From IMG/VR virus record IMGVR_UViG_3300031857_000201, positions 1-58,573 of that record: a DNA stretch of 58,573 nucleotides; one strand, given 5' to 3'. The position numbers and the translations under genes are program-made. This DNA is from a virus. The notes beneath the pieces are model-generated. The model worked only from the letters and a program-made list of their open reading frames with translations. It ran no database searches and was not told where the DNA came from. Positions 40,899-49,420 of this stretch are shown here, piece after piece; the stretch's first letter is position 1; every line of letters starts with the position of its first letter.

Positions 40899-41658
40899 AG
40901 AAGATCTCATTCTCATATATAAAGCACTTGAATACCGTGGAACTCGATCTGAGCCACGGGGAGAGGGTACTTTGGAAATTGAGAACTTTACTTATACTGT
41001 TAATCCTTTCGTGCGTTTTAACAACTTTGTCGGTCGTAACTTTAATCTTAATTATCTTAAGCGTGAAATGGCTTGGTACATAAAGGCTGATCCATTTGAT
41101 ACCTCTATTGCCGAGCATGCTGCGCAATGGGGCAAAATTGTCGTTAATGGCAAGTTAAATAGCAACTATGGTTCTTATTGGTTTGGTAAATATGGCGTAC
41201 GCCATGTTGTTAGTGTACTTCAAAAAGACCCTATGAGCCGTCGTGCAGTTATTCCTATGTACGGCACTGACGTTGCTCATATGGATAGCGAGGCCAAAGA
41301 CGTGCCTTGCACAACTGCCATTGAGTTTCGTCTACGCCGAGGCCGGCTTAACGCAAGAGCCATAATGCGTAGCCAAGACATTCTATGGGGGATGGCTAAT
41401 GATCTTCCTACTTTCTCATTCTTACAAGAAATTGTAGCAGCTTTGCTTAATGCAGAAGTAGGTACATTGACAATATCTGTTGGCTCATTCCACGTTTACG
41501 AGTCCAGAATGAAGATGTTTAAAGACATTATTGAAAAGTCAACGCATCAACCTGTAGCTGACCCACCCCCAAGGATTCAGAGATACGAGGCTCATATGTT
41601 GATGGATAAGCACATTGACAGTTCTCATGCGTTCTCACGCTGGCTCCTTAATGTATAA
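40873..41658 (+). CDS. Thymidylate-synthase-family enzyme, dCMP hydroxymethylase type (261 aa)
   Basis: The catalytic cysteine is in VPCTTAIEF (C146); SRR (122-124) and R166-S-Q-D169 are phosphate/substrate residues; FHVYE gives H207 and Y209. These positions coincide with E. coli ThyA numbering (C146, R166, D169, H207, Y209). ThyA Asn177, which selects dUMP, is replaced by Asp177 (MANDLPTF). Asp at this place is established for T4 dCMP hydroxymethylase and switches preference to dCMP. I therefore call a dCMP hydroxymethylase (or dCMP methyltransferase). Start ATG 40873 lies 26 bp inside the kinase gene, with GAGAG upstream. Confidence 0.75.
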   Translation: MEIPLIHREEDLILIYKALEYRGTRSEPRGEGTLEIENFTYTVNPFVRFNNFVGRNFNLNYLKREMAWYIKADPFDTSIAEHAAQWGKIVVNGKLNSNYGSYWFGKYGVRHVVSVLQKDPMSRRAVIPMYGTDVAHMDSEAKDVPCTTAIEFRLRRGRLNARAIMRSQDILWGMANDLPTFSFLQEIVAALLNAEVGTLTISVGSFHVYESRMKMFKDIIEKSTHQPVADPPPRIQRYEAHMLMDKHIDSSHAFSRWLLNV

Positions 41659-41673
41659 TTCACGTGTAGCACC
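41632..41673 (+). promoter_or_regulatory. Promoter candidate inside the end of the hydroxymethylase gene
   Basis: TTCTCA (41632-41637), a 16-bp spacer and a perfect TATAAT (41654-41659) are followed by TCACGTGTAGCACC, the same downstream box as at 30112 and 31150. It would drive the 41696 gene and those after it, separating them from the modification cassette. Confidence 0.55.
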
Positions 41674-41695
41674 TGACCATTGAAAGGAACTTATC

Positions 41696-42418
41696 ATGAC
41701 CCTCAATCGTATACGTTGGACATCCAGAGAGCGTGGCGAGGTTATTACCGCCGCCGCCAAAAAGCTCAATGAAGGCTATAAAATTGGTGACGCTTTAAGA
41801 GCAGCCCAATATGTCCTTGAGCCAGATCGCCGACGCCCGGAAACAAGTCTTTACAATGCCGCAGATATTATTGCAGCGGCGCGTAAATTGGCCAATGCTA
41901 CAGTGCCTCCAAAACATAGTGTGGATATTGCAATGGCTAAAGCCAATATGCAACCTATACAGCAAAAAGTTGTGGTCTCCAGTGCACATCCAGTGCCTCA
42001 AGCAGAAGGTTCTATTGATGCCCTAATTGACACCATAGCTCGTAGAATTGCCAGCACCGTAAAAACTGAAATTGTTAAGGCTGTTAAAGAGCTTGAGCAT
42101 GAGTTTAAAGTTGCACGCAATAATCCAGAATACGAAGCCAATGGTAAGTCCAAGCCCCGTGTTACTATTATTGGACTACGTGAAGATCAAATGTCTATGA
42201 TTGAGCATGAATACGCCAATCGATACAGCTTTAAGTTTCTTACGGCTGACGACGCCAAAGGCTCTATTGCAACTGACGCTGATGCGTATTTGCTGATGAA
42301 AAATTTCATCTCACATGCAGTTTTTGAGAAGTACCAAATCTATAAAAATTACGTCTTGATTGATGGGGGCATGACGGCGTTGCGGGGTTGGTTATCGACT
42401 AAAGGAGTTGAACTATGA
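41696..42418 (+). CDS. Protein with DUF2325-like C-terminal domain (240 aa)
   Basis: Residues 1-80 are basic and helical (RIRWTSRERGEVITAAAKKL, DALRAAQYVLEPDRRRP) and may bind DNA. A variable linker follows. The last 90 residues (RVTIIGLREDQMSMIEHEY, ADAYLLMKNFISHAVFEK, YVLIDGGMTALRGWL) follow the Rossmann-like pattern of DUF2325, where an ISH motif precedes a final helix ending the domain. It has its own promoter candidate and TTGAAAGGA site. Function unknown; a late transcription switch or host takeover role is possible given its position at the end of the early arc. Confidence 0.5.
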   Translation: MTLNRIRWTSRERGEVITAAAKKLNEGYKIGDALRAAQYVLEPDRRRPETSLYNAADIIAAARKLANATVPPKHSVDIAMAKANMQPIQQKVVVSSAHPVPQAEGSIDALIDTIARRIASTVKTEIVKAVKELEHEFKVARNNPEYEANGKSKPRVTIIGLREDQMSMIEHEYANRYSFKFLTADDAKGSIATDADAYLLMKNFISHAVFEKYQIYKNYVLIDGGMTALRGWLSTKGVEL

Positions 42419-42648
42419 GCATTCCCTTTGAGTACGTATACACGCCTTCAACTACGGATGTAACTATTCGTTGGCGTATCAAATATGGCTGGGTGCCACC
42501 TACTGAGCAAGAAAACTTTAAAAAGAAATGGGCTGAGTTTAGAGCGCAATCTGCTCGAGGCATTGAGAGTCTTGAAGCTCACGAAGACCCGATTAATGAT
42601 CGTAAACACGACAACGCCGGAAGGGTTATTCAATGGAAGACCAAGTAA
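42415..42648 (+). CDS. Small hypothetical protein (77 aa)
   Basis: ATG overlaps the previous stop (ATGA) and AAAGGAG precedes it. The sequence (IPFEYVYTPSTTDVTIRW, GWVPPTEQENFKKKWAEF) suggests a small beta-hairpin plus helix. Unknown function. Confidence 0.5.
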   Translation: MSIPFEYVYTPSTTDVTIRWRIKYGWVPPTEQENFKKKWAEFRAQSARGIESLEAHEDPINDRKHDNAGRVIQWKTK

Positions 42649-42806
42649 AAGAGCAGTATCACGAATGGATGAGCTTGCTCATCAAGACCAAGAATACTGA
42701 CTTACTTAGAGACCCTTACAACGTCTGGCTTGAAGCTTGGCACGTTGCAACGCTGTTTGCAGAAAAAAAGACCCCCGTACTAGACGGGGGTAAAACCACA
42801 AACTAG
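42633..42806 (+). CDS. Small hypothetical protein ending in the terminator region (57 aa)
   Basis: The ATG lies inside the end of the previous gene with GGAAGGG upstream. The protein is helical (DQVKEQYHEWMSLLIKTK, YNVWLEAWHVATLFAEKK), and its last 13 codons (TPVLDGGKTTN at the end) are encoded by the hairpin that terminates the opposite arc. It is the last rightward gene. Reality is supported by coupling and codon use, not by homology. Confidence 0.5.
   Translation: MEDQVKEQYHEWMSLLIKTKNTDLLRDPYNVWLEAWHVATLFAEKKTPVLDGGKTTN
42771..42791 (-). terminator. Intrinsic terminator of the minus arc
   Basis: A perfect 8-bp stem (ACCCCCGT / ACGGGGGT) with a 5-nt loop is followed, reading leftward, by CTTTTTTTCT. 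It ends the long late transcript after the 42815 gene. It lies wholly within the coding sequence of the last rightward gene. Confidence 0.9.
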
Positions 42807-42829
42807 GTGCGAGATTACCTAGGTTGTGG
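42796..42829 (-). terminator. Second hairpin at the convergent junction
   Basis: CCACAA-a-CTAGGT (42796-42808) pairs with ACCTAG-g-TTGTGG (42817-42829) around an 8-nt loop, a 12-bp stem with one mismatch. Leftward it is followed by TTTT. It covers the stop codons of both converging genes and stands in tandem with the terminator at 42771-42791. Confidence 0.65.
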
Positions 42830-43999
42830 CGTTGCGGCGGGGGAAAGGGGAGATTCGCCGGTATAACCCTTATACAGTTCGTATGCCAAAGGTGGAGCAG
42901 ACAATAACAAGCCAGCCCCTTTGGCTGCCGGATGAGGTAAGGTCATGAGGGCACCACCTGTGGCTGAGAGGCCATGCATGACGGCGCCAGGTATATCACC
43001 ACGTTGGCCAGCTTCATAGGCTTGTACGCCCTCGTAGCCGGCCATACCGCCACCAAGGGTACTACCTAGTGGGAAGTTCTTAACAGCGTAGCCAAGTCGC
43101 TTCATTACGCCTGGCTGATTCATCTCTTGCAAAAGCTGTGCACGCTGGCCAGCTTTGGAAGCAGCCGTTTGAGTCGAGGTAAGACCTTTTTGCAATTGCT
43201 CAAGTTCCAGCTTGGTCTGATTGAGAGCCGAACTGGCTTGCTCAAACTTGGCTTGTGCCTGCTGCAAACGATTATATGCTTGTTCTTGCACAGGTGAGGT
43301 GAATTGGCCTGAGAACTCTGGCGCATTGGGGACAATCAAACCAGATCGAGCGGCTTTAAATTTTGCAGCCTCGCCGGTTTTCTCAAGCTCTTGCTGTAGA
43401 CGATAGCCACGAGTAGCCTCAGTAACTGACTCGCCACCTGGGCCCATACTACCTACAACTTTACGTGACCATTTATCACCGGCAGCCTCGCCAGGAGCAG
43501 AGATCTCAGTAGGTAGATTATAGCGAGCTGCTTGTGCTCGTGCCTGAGATAGCTCACGTTGCGCGTCATCTAGCGCAATCTCCAATGATTGCTGCCGAGA
43601 CATAAGACTTTGCAATTGCCGTGAGGTTGATTGCGCTTCTTTTTGCCCAATCTTTGATGTAGCCTCGAGCTCTTGAATACGTGCTTCACGCTGCAACGGC
43701 CGTGGAAAAGGCTGGCGGTTTAGGCCATACCCAATTGCTGCGCCAGAAAGTGCTGCAGACTCTTTGCTAACAGGCGCCTGCTTAGTTGTAGGCTGAACTG
43801 TAGTACTTGGTGCAGGCCCAGTCGTAGGCCCAGCGGTAAAGACCTCATCCACAGCAGATAAGTCAGTCGAGTCTTGCGGTATTTGCGGCAAAGGCTCAGT
43901 TGAGACTTCACGAGGCTTACGGCGCCGATCAGTTTTCTTTGGCGCAGGCGCACTTGGCGTTGCAAAAATAGGGTCTAGATCTTCAAGACGATCTGCCAT
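42815..43999 (-). CDS. Internal virion/ejection protein candidate (394 aa)
   Basis: The N-terminal 90 residues are low in structure and rich in Pro, Thr and Ala. The middle (about 105-300) is a long coiled coil (SRQLQSLMSRQQSLEIALDD, QAKFEQASSALNQTKLELEQL in part). The last 80 residues are Gly/Ala-rich and hydrophobic (PLGSTLGGGMAGYEGVQAYEAGQ, KGAGLLLSAPPLAYELYKG in part). This composition, and its place beside other large proteins of the same sort, suits podoviral internal or ejected proteins that form a channel during DNA entry. No enzyme motif is seen. Confidence 0.5.
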   Translation of the reverse strand: MADRLEDLDPIFATPSAPAPKKTDRRRKPREVSTEPLPQIPQDSTDLSAVDEVFTAGPTTGPAPSTTVQPTTKQAPVSKESAALSGAAIGYGLNRQPFPRPLQREARIQELEATSKIGQKEAQSTSRQLQSLMSRQQSLEIALDDAQRELSQARAQAARYNLPTEISAPGEAAGDKWSRKVVGSMGPGGESVTEATRGYRLQQELEKTGEAAKFKAARSGLIVPNAPEFSGQFTSPVQEQAYNRLQQAQAKFEQASSALNQTKLELEQLQKGLTSTQTAASKAGQRAQLLQEMNQPGVMKRLGYAVKNFPLGSTLGGGMAGYEGVQAYEAGQRGDIPGAVMHGLSATGGALMTLPHPAAKGAGLLLSAPPLAYELYKGYTGESPLSPAATPQPR

Positions 44000-44001
44000 G
44001 A

Positions 44002-45384
44002 TTACCTCTTGTATGGGTAGTGTTGCTCATATAATTGTCCGTACAGACTTTGGTAGCGAGTTGCAATATCGTTATAAGGCCTTGAGCCAAAGAAGTCACC
44101 AAAGGGCACACGCAAACCTGTTTGCTTATCCCAATCACGTAATGCAGTAAAGTAATCTTGGCGCATCTTCATGCCTAGAATACTTTCTTTGGCGTAGTAT
44201 TTGATGGCGTCAGCAGCATCCCGAGGAGATACCATTGGGGCTTGCAATAGAGTTACGTCGGCATTAGAAATCTGTGGGCCAAGAACTGACTTATTGACTC
44301 GAGCATTTTCAAAGAATTGACGGGCAATGATGGTACTGGCACGAGCCAAGACTTTTTGTTCATCAGGCGACAGTTTAACTTTGGATAAGAATTCTTGTAC
44401 AGGCACTGAGAATGCGCCCCATGGAGTAGCAACACCCTTATCTGCTGCAGCTTGCAAACCAGCCAAGAGACCTTGCTGTTGCATTAAGCCCCAAATTTGT
44501 GGGTACTTATCAGCCAAGTCATGCAACTCTTTTAGATCTCTGACGTTGGTATTAACTCGATCCGGTGTCCAAGAATTGAAAACGTTGCGTTGCTCTTTCC
44601 ATTCTTCATCAGACAGCTTTTGACGCTCTTTCATACCCTCAGCACGAACAGCCAATGGCACACCAGCATCACTGCGGGATGTGTCGATAGTTGTAGGTGG
44701 CTGTTGTACAGGTGATGGCGCTGCACGACCACTAGGCGCCAAAGGTGTTGTAGGCACAGTTGTACCAGTTGAGCCAGGGCGCAAAGCATTGAGATACTCA
44801 GGTGGTATCATTTGCAAAAACTCAGGGCCAAACTTGGCTTCCATCTCAGCCAAAGAAACTCCAGATTTGACCATCTCAAGAAAGTTCTTAATGGCATCAT
44901 TTTCCATTGCCGCTGAGTTTTTTAGAATCTCCCCAAGCTTAGGGTACTTGGCAGCAAAGGCGGCGTAAATATCAGGTGTAATTTTGCGAGTTATACCTGC
45001 TGGGAAGCGACCTGTTTGTACGCCTTCGGCAGTTTGCTCTGGTGAAGTGCCAAGCAATTGCCCCAGCATTTTCATACCCTCAGCCTGGTTGGCCAGTTCA
45101 TACTTTTGGCCTGCAATTTGAGCACGTAATTGCGCAATAGGTAGTTCAAGCTCACGTTGCTTAGCTTGATCTTGCGCCACAGCCCCGGCAGCTCGACCAA
45201 GAGCCTCGCCAAATGTACCGGTGCGGCCAGGATCAAGAAACTGCGCTGCCACGTTCCACATATTGGTACCTTGGCGCGCTTCAAGAGCGGTTAACGTTTT
45301 ATTTAGCGCGTCAAGATATTCTGATTGCGCGCCTTCATCAAGGCCAATGCCTGTAGGCGCTTTAGGAATTGTTGGTAGTGCCAT
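44002..45384 (-). CDS. Internal virion/ejection protein candidate (460 aa)
   Basis: The protein is mainly helical, with LDALNKTLTALEARQGTN and a QLRAQIAGQKYELANQ segment near the N-terminus, a Pro/Thr-rich linker at about 205-240, and a globular C-terminal region (LSPDEQKVLARASTIIARQFF, GLRVPFGDFFGSRPYNDI). No lysozyme or transglycosylase residues are evident. It is 2 bp from the next gene in the late operon and likely enters the virion with its neighbours. Confidence 0.5.
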   Translation of the reverse strand: MALPTIPKAPTGIGLDEGAQSEYLDALNKTLTALEARQGTNMWNVAAQFLDPGRTGTFGEALGRAAGAVAQDQAKQRELELPIAQLRAQIAGQKYELANQAEGMKMLGQLLGTSPEQTAEGVQTGRFPAGITRKITPDIYAAFAAKYPKLGEILKNSAAMENDAIKNFLEMVKSGVSLAEMEAKFGPEFLQMIPPEYLNALRPGSTGTTVPTTPLAPSGRAAPSPVQQPPTTIDTSRSDAGVPLAVRAEGMKERQKLSDEEWKEQRNVFNSWTPDRVNTNVRDLKELHDLADKYPQIWGLMQQQGLLAGLQAAADKGVATPWGAFSVPVQEFLSKVKLSPDEQKVLARASTIIARQFFENARVNKSVLGPQISNADVTLLQAPMVSPRDAADAIKYYAKESILGMKMRQDYFTALRDWDKQTGLRVPFGDFFGSRPYNDIATRYQSLYGQLYEQHYPYKR

Positions 45385-45393
45385 AATAGCCTC

Positions 45394-46293
45394 TTAAAAT
45401 TGCTTGCTTAGCCAATCCCAAGCACTTGATGCGCCCTTGGAAATAACATCACCTAATGTGCCGCCTACTGTATTAGAACCTACGTTTGCACCAAGCAATG
45501 AGCCAAGACCCGCAATTTGCGCCAATGGCGAAGCAGCATACGCACCAGGCAATGGGCCTTTGTATGTGGATGCCACATCTGTAGGTATACTATAGCCCTT
45601 AATAAGCTGCGACGTGGTGCCTAACGTTTGCAATGGGAATAATTGTTGCGCCTGCCCAATTTGCTGTTGCTGCGCACCTAGTGTAGCCAGCGCATTAACG
45701 TCGCCTAAACCAAGCTGTTGTTGCGTACCGGCCAAGCTTCCAAGCTGTTGCGCGCCCATCAATTGACGTGCTAAGTCGTTTTGCGCAGCCGTCATAGCAT
45801 TTTGGTATCCTTGGCTAAGCGCCATCGACTGGCGGCCACCAATATCTGCTAATGCGTCACGAATGGTACGGCCTAGCACCTGAGCTCCACGTTGTGAGCC
45901 AAATTGGCCAGTACCTACTGCGCCAGATACTGCACCAGGGGCAAGATTTTCTACAATATTACGTTGCCCAAGTCGCCCAATCTCACCTACAACTTGTGAA
46001 GTGTAGGGATCCATGTATTGGCCTACCACAGATGGCGCTGTTGTACCAGCGCCTGTTTGGGCCATATTAACAGCGGCTTGCAGCGTAGGCGCGTATGTAC
46101 CTACATTGGCTTTGGTCAAATCAAAAGCTTGTTGCTGCAAAGGCGTCGCGCCTACAAACTGAGCTTGCTGCCCAGCTTGCATACCTTGTTGCGCAATATT
46201 GCTAAGGTAGTCGGTGTACCAACTAGGTGCTGTGGTTTTTTGTGTTTGCGCTACATTTACATCAGGTAGCGCTTCGCCGACGGTAAGAGCCAT
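45394..46293 (-). CDS. Internal virion/ejection protein candidate (299 aa)
   Basis: The protein is Gln/Ala/Gly-rich with helices (NIAQQGMQAGQQAQFVGATP, LADIGGRQSMALSQGYQNAM) and the block GVGTGQFGSQRGAQV, seen in small internal virion proteins of aquatic podoviruses. The C-terminal Gly/Ala-rich region (IAGLGSLLGANVGS) could insert in a membrane. It lies between the 1040-aa and 460-aa internal proteins. Confidence 0.5.
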   Translation of the reverse strand: MALTVGEALPDVNVAQTQKTTAPSWYTDYLSNIAQQGMQAGQQAQFVGATPLQQQAFDLTKANVGTYAPTLQAAVNMAQTGAGTTAPSVVGQYMDPYTSQVVGEIGRLGQRNIVENLAPGAVSGAVGTGQFGSQRGAQVLGRTIRDALADIGGRQSMALSQGYQNAMTAAQNDLARQLMGAQQLGSLAGTQQQLGLGDVNALATLGAQQQQIGQAQQLFPLQTLGTTSQLIKGYSIPTDVASTYKGPLPGAYAASPLAQIAGLGSLLGANVGSNTVGGTLGDVISKGASSAWDWLSKQF

Positions 46294-46296
46294 GAT

Positions 46297-49200
46297 TTAG
46301 CCTTTCAAATATTCCAGAGGTGATTTCGCAGCTGGCGGAATCTTCTTATGCGAAGCCCCCCGCTTATGCTTACGAATATTTTCTCTCATTTTATCCAACA
46401 TTTTTGCACCAGCTTTATTGGAACCATTCCCCAAAGCTGCTACAGTATCTGCATCAAATACGTACTCACCATCAGCCAACATAGCCGGTATGCTATCAGA
46501 TTGGCCATCGCCTTCGCCTTCTACATAATATCCTGTTTTACCTGTAATAAACTGTGGAACATGCACATCGCCACCACTTCTAAACATAAAAGGCTCTGCT
46601 CGATCGGAGCGTTGTAAGCCTGCCATACGGGCTGCGTCAAAACTAAACTCATCAGGTCGAATAAGGCTAGTTTTTTCCATTTCTGTAGGGCCAAGGCCTA
46701 CTTGTTGTTGTGGTTGTTGCATGCCATCTTCTTGTTTTAAGAACTGCGTATACATATCAAGTGGCGACTGTTGTTGCTGCGCACCATATGTGTAATAGCT
46801 TTGATCAGGCAGGCGCGATGAGATTACATCCAATAGCCCGCGATCCACGTCGGCTAAGCCAGGGTATAACTGCTGCAATTCTAAGAGCTGGTCGTACGCT
46901 GTCTGCGGCATCTTAGTTTGCAACATTGTTGGTGTAGGCGCTTGTGGCGTTGCGCCTGACAGAGTAGGCGTCGACAATAAACCTAATGATCCAGCGCCAG
47001 ATGTGCCTGTTGCAGCAGTTCTAATATTCCCCATGCCTGCTAAAGCTTCTGGAGTATATTCAGTTAGTGGGAATTCTTGCGACGCTTTTGTATACTCATC
47101 AAACTCAGGCGTATCTTGCTCTTCACTAGGCAAATATCGCCAAGGCTGCATTTCAATTTCACGCTGACCTATAACTTCAACTTCTTCTAAAGTACGCGGG
47201 TCAACAGGCCTCGTGACAATAGATGAGCCATCTATTGAGCCTAAGGCGCCTAAAGCTGCTTGTCTTTGTATATCCTCATAGCCATATTGGCCTGTTGCGT
47301 AGCCAGGCAATGGCGTAGTCAATTTCCAATCGGTAGGCGTTGCAGCACCTGTACCAAAGCCGCTTAATGCGCCCGCACCAGCTTGACCAGTAATGCTTGA
47401 ATAGTCAGGCCCCATATCGCCCATGGCCATGACTTGGTCAACAGGCAGACCTGCTGTTTTTTGCGTTGTAGATGGCGTATCTGCTTGTTGCGCTTTCAAA
47501 CCAGATGCTGCAATGGAAGGCGCTGCCGCTTGCAATGCAGTATATAGATCCTCGCCACGAACAAGCGCTTCAGACCCTACTTGAGCTACGTTGCCTGCGG
47601 CATCCACCATAAAAGGTAATGCACCACTTTCGCCCATGTATTTAGTAACGGCGTTTTGCGCTTGTGCTGACGCAAAATTACCTGCCACATTGGCAAGTAT
47701 ATTCTCACCTAGTTTTTCAGGCGCTATTGCTGCAGATGCCAAGCCTGTACTAATACCTTGCGCAATGGTTTGTTGCGCTTGACCTAACGATACGCCTGCA
47801 AAGTCTGCAACTTTCTTTACATTTTCAACGCCACCTAGCGCAGTATTGGCAATATCTGCGGATTTGACTTGTGCCAATGCACCCGCACCGCCCATAAGAG
47901 CAGCTTGCCCAATATTGCCGCCTGTTAATGCCGCCAAGCCTGCGTTGGTTACTGCGCCTGCAAGTGCGCCACTGGCAGCTGCGCCTAAGCCTGTAGCCGC
48001 GCCAATTTTTCCTGCTAGCGCGCCGGTAAGACCTGGCATAGCAAAAGACAACCCTATTGCAGCAATAGGTAATAGATCACCATACCAAGTCTCTCCGGTG
48101 ACGTTTCTAGTGGCGTTGTAGTAATTCGCCATAGGCGCGCCTTGCTCATTGGTTACAGGAACTAAGTTTCCTGAACCATCAGCGCGAAACAGCAACGCAG
48201 CATGTTTGTTGCCATCAATAGAGTTGGCAACCATGTAGAAGTCTTTTGTACGATCCGCAATGTCGTTATATAAAGATTGTTTATCAAGAACTTTCTGTGT
48301 ACTTTTTGTCCCATAAGCACCAGAAAATTCTTGCGTTGTGTAATAGTCGTTAACGTTTAGACCAACCTGTTCCGCTGCTTTTTTGAAGTCAGCATCTGAT
48401 GCAGCCTGATTGGTGCCAGCTTTTACAATTCCTCTTGCGCCACCAGACATACCGGCACTAACAGTTCCCATGTCCAGACCAACAATGGCAGGCCCACGCA
48501 TCGCAGTAGAGGCGTCAGATTTAACGTTCCAACCAAATTTGTTCCAGTTGTCACGGTACTGCTGTTCATCAATTTTGTTGCTCTTGTAGCGATCAAGCAC
48601 AGCATCTAAGCCACCTTGATCAAGAATAGGCAACTTTGTATTGGGGTCAATATTGCTAAAGGCGTCAGGGTTTGCGCCCTGAATATTTACAGTTGGAATT
48701 GCAGACATCTTCAGAGGGTCAATCTGAGACGCCATGCCAACAACAGGTGTAATTAAATCTTGTAACTTAGTATTTTTAACTGCAGTTTGAATTTGCCCCA
48801 GCAAAGTTTGAACCTGCTTTGCGTCTGCCATCTTAGTGACATCGCCAAGGCTATTTCTAATAGTATCTACATAACTGCTAACATTGCTAATTGCTTCGTT
48901 GCGTTGATCAAGATATGGTTGAATTGAATCAACAATACTTTGATATTTAGTTTGCGCTGTATCAAAAGTCTTGTTGGCAGTATTAAGAGCAGTTTGCGCA
49001 GGCTTAATAGTGCTATTTTGATACGCTTTTTCTGCGTTTGCTCTTGCTGTATCTAGTGTAGCGTAGGCTTTATCAACTGCAGTAACAGCTTTTCCATACG
49101 CAACCTCACCTGCTTTTGCTTTTTTGTAGTCGCTATCAAACATACTATTGTATGCTTTGTCACGAGCGGCTTCAGCAGTTGTAATAGCCTTAAGAGCATT

Positions 49201-49419
49201 CTGGTACGCGGCATTCTTAGAAAGATATGAGCCATCATTAAGCGCGTCAGTCAACTTATCAAGCTTTGCCTGCGCCGCATCTAAAGCTTTTTGCGCGTTA
49301 GTAACAGCAGTCTGGCTAGTTTTTGACGACGCTTGTGCATCTGTGTATTTTTTGTTTGCAGCAGTGACTGCGTTAATCGCTTTTTGTACATCTGCTAGTT
49401 TTACAGCGGTGTATGCCAT
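46297..49419 (-). CDS. Large internal virion/ejection protein (1040 aa)
   Basis: Start ATG 49419 (MAYTAVKLADVQKAINAV) is preferred over 49446. Residues 1-180 are an Ala/Lys/Asp-rich coiled coil. At about 455-560 there is a hydrophobic Gly/Ala region (LLPIAAIGLSFAMPGLTGAL, GKIGAATGLGAAASGALAG) fit for membrane insertion. The C-terminal 90 residues (VPQFITGKTGYYVEGEGDGQ, SDSIPAMLADGEYVFDADTV, AALGNGSNKAGAKMLDKMR) are a conserved domain of aquatic phage virion proteins. It is the largest protein of this cluster and a likely ejection or core protein; a transmembrane conduit is inferred. Confidence 0.6.
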   Translation of the reverse strand: MAYTAVKLADVQKAINAVTAANKKYTDAQASSKTSQTAVTNAQKALDAAQAKLDKLTDALNDGSYLSKNAAYQNALKAITTAEAARDKAYNSMFDSDYKKAKAGEVAYGKAVTAVDKAYATLDTARANAEKAYQNSTIKPAQTALNTANKTFDTAQTKYQSIVDSIQPYLDQRNEAISNVSSYVDTIRNSLGDVTKMADAKQVQTLLGQIQTAVKNTKLQDLITPVVGMASQIDPLKMSAIPTVNIQGANPDAFSNIDPNTKLPILDQGGLDAVLDRYKSNKIDEQQYRDNWNKFGWNVKSDASTAMRGPAIVGLDMGTVSAGMSGGARGIVKAGTNQAASDADFKKAAEQVGLNVNDYYTTQEFSGAYGTKSTQKVLDKQSLYNDIADRTKDFYMVANSIDGNKHAALLFRADGSGNLVPVTNEQGAPMANYYNATRNVTGETWYGDLLPIAAIGLSFAMPGLTGALAGKIGAATGLGAAASGALAGAVTNAGLAALTGGNIGQAALMGGAGALAQVKSADIANTALGGVENVKKVADFAGVSLGQAQQTIAQGISTGLASAAIAPEKLGENILANVAGNFASAQAQNAVTKYMGESGALPFMVDAAGNVAQVGSEALVRGEDLYTALQAAAPSIAASGLKAQQADTPSTTQKTAGLPVDQVMAMGDMGPDYSSITGQAGAGALSGFGTGAATPTDWKLTTPLPGYATGQYGYEDIQRQAALGALGSIDGSSIVTRPVDPRTLEEVEVIGQREIEMQPWRYLPSEEQDTPEFDEYTKASQEFPLTEYTPEALAGMGNIRTAATGTSGAGSLGLLSTPTLSGATPQAPTPTMLQTKMPQTAYDQLLELQQLYPGLADVDRGLLDVISSRLPDQSYYTYGAQQQQSPLDMYTQFLKQEDGMQQPQQQVGLGPTEMEKTSLIRPDEFSFDAARMAGLQRSDRAEPFMFRSGGDVHVPQFITGKTGYYVEGEGDGQSDSIPAMLADGEYVFDADTVAALGNGSNKAGAKMLDKMRENIRKHKRGASHKKIPPAAKSPLEYLKG

Positions 49420-49420
49420 A

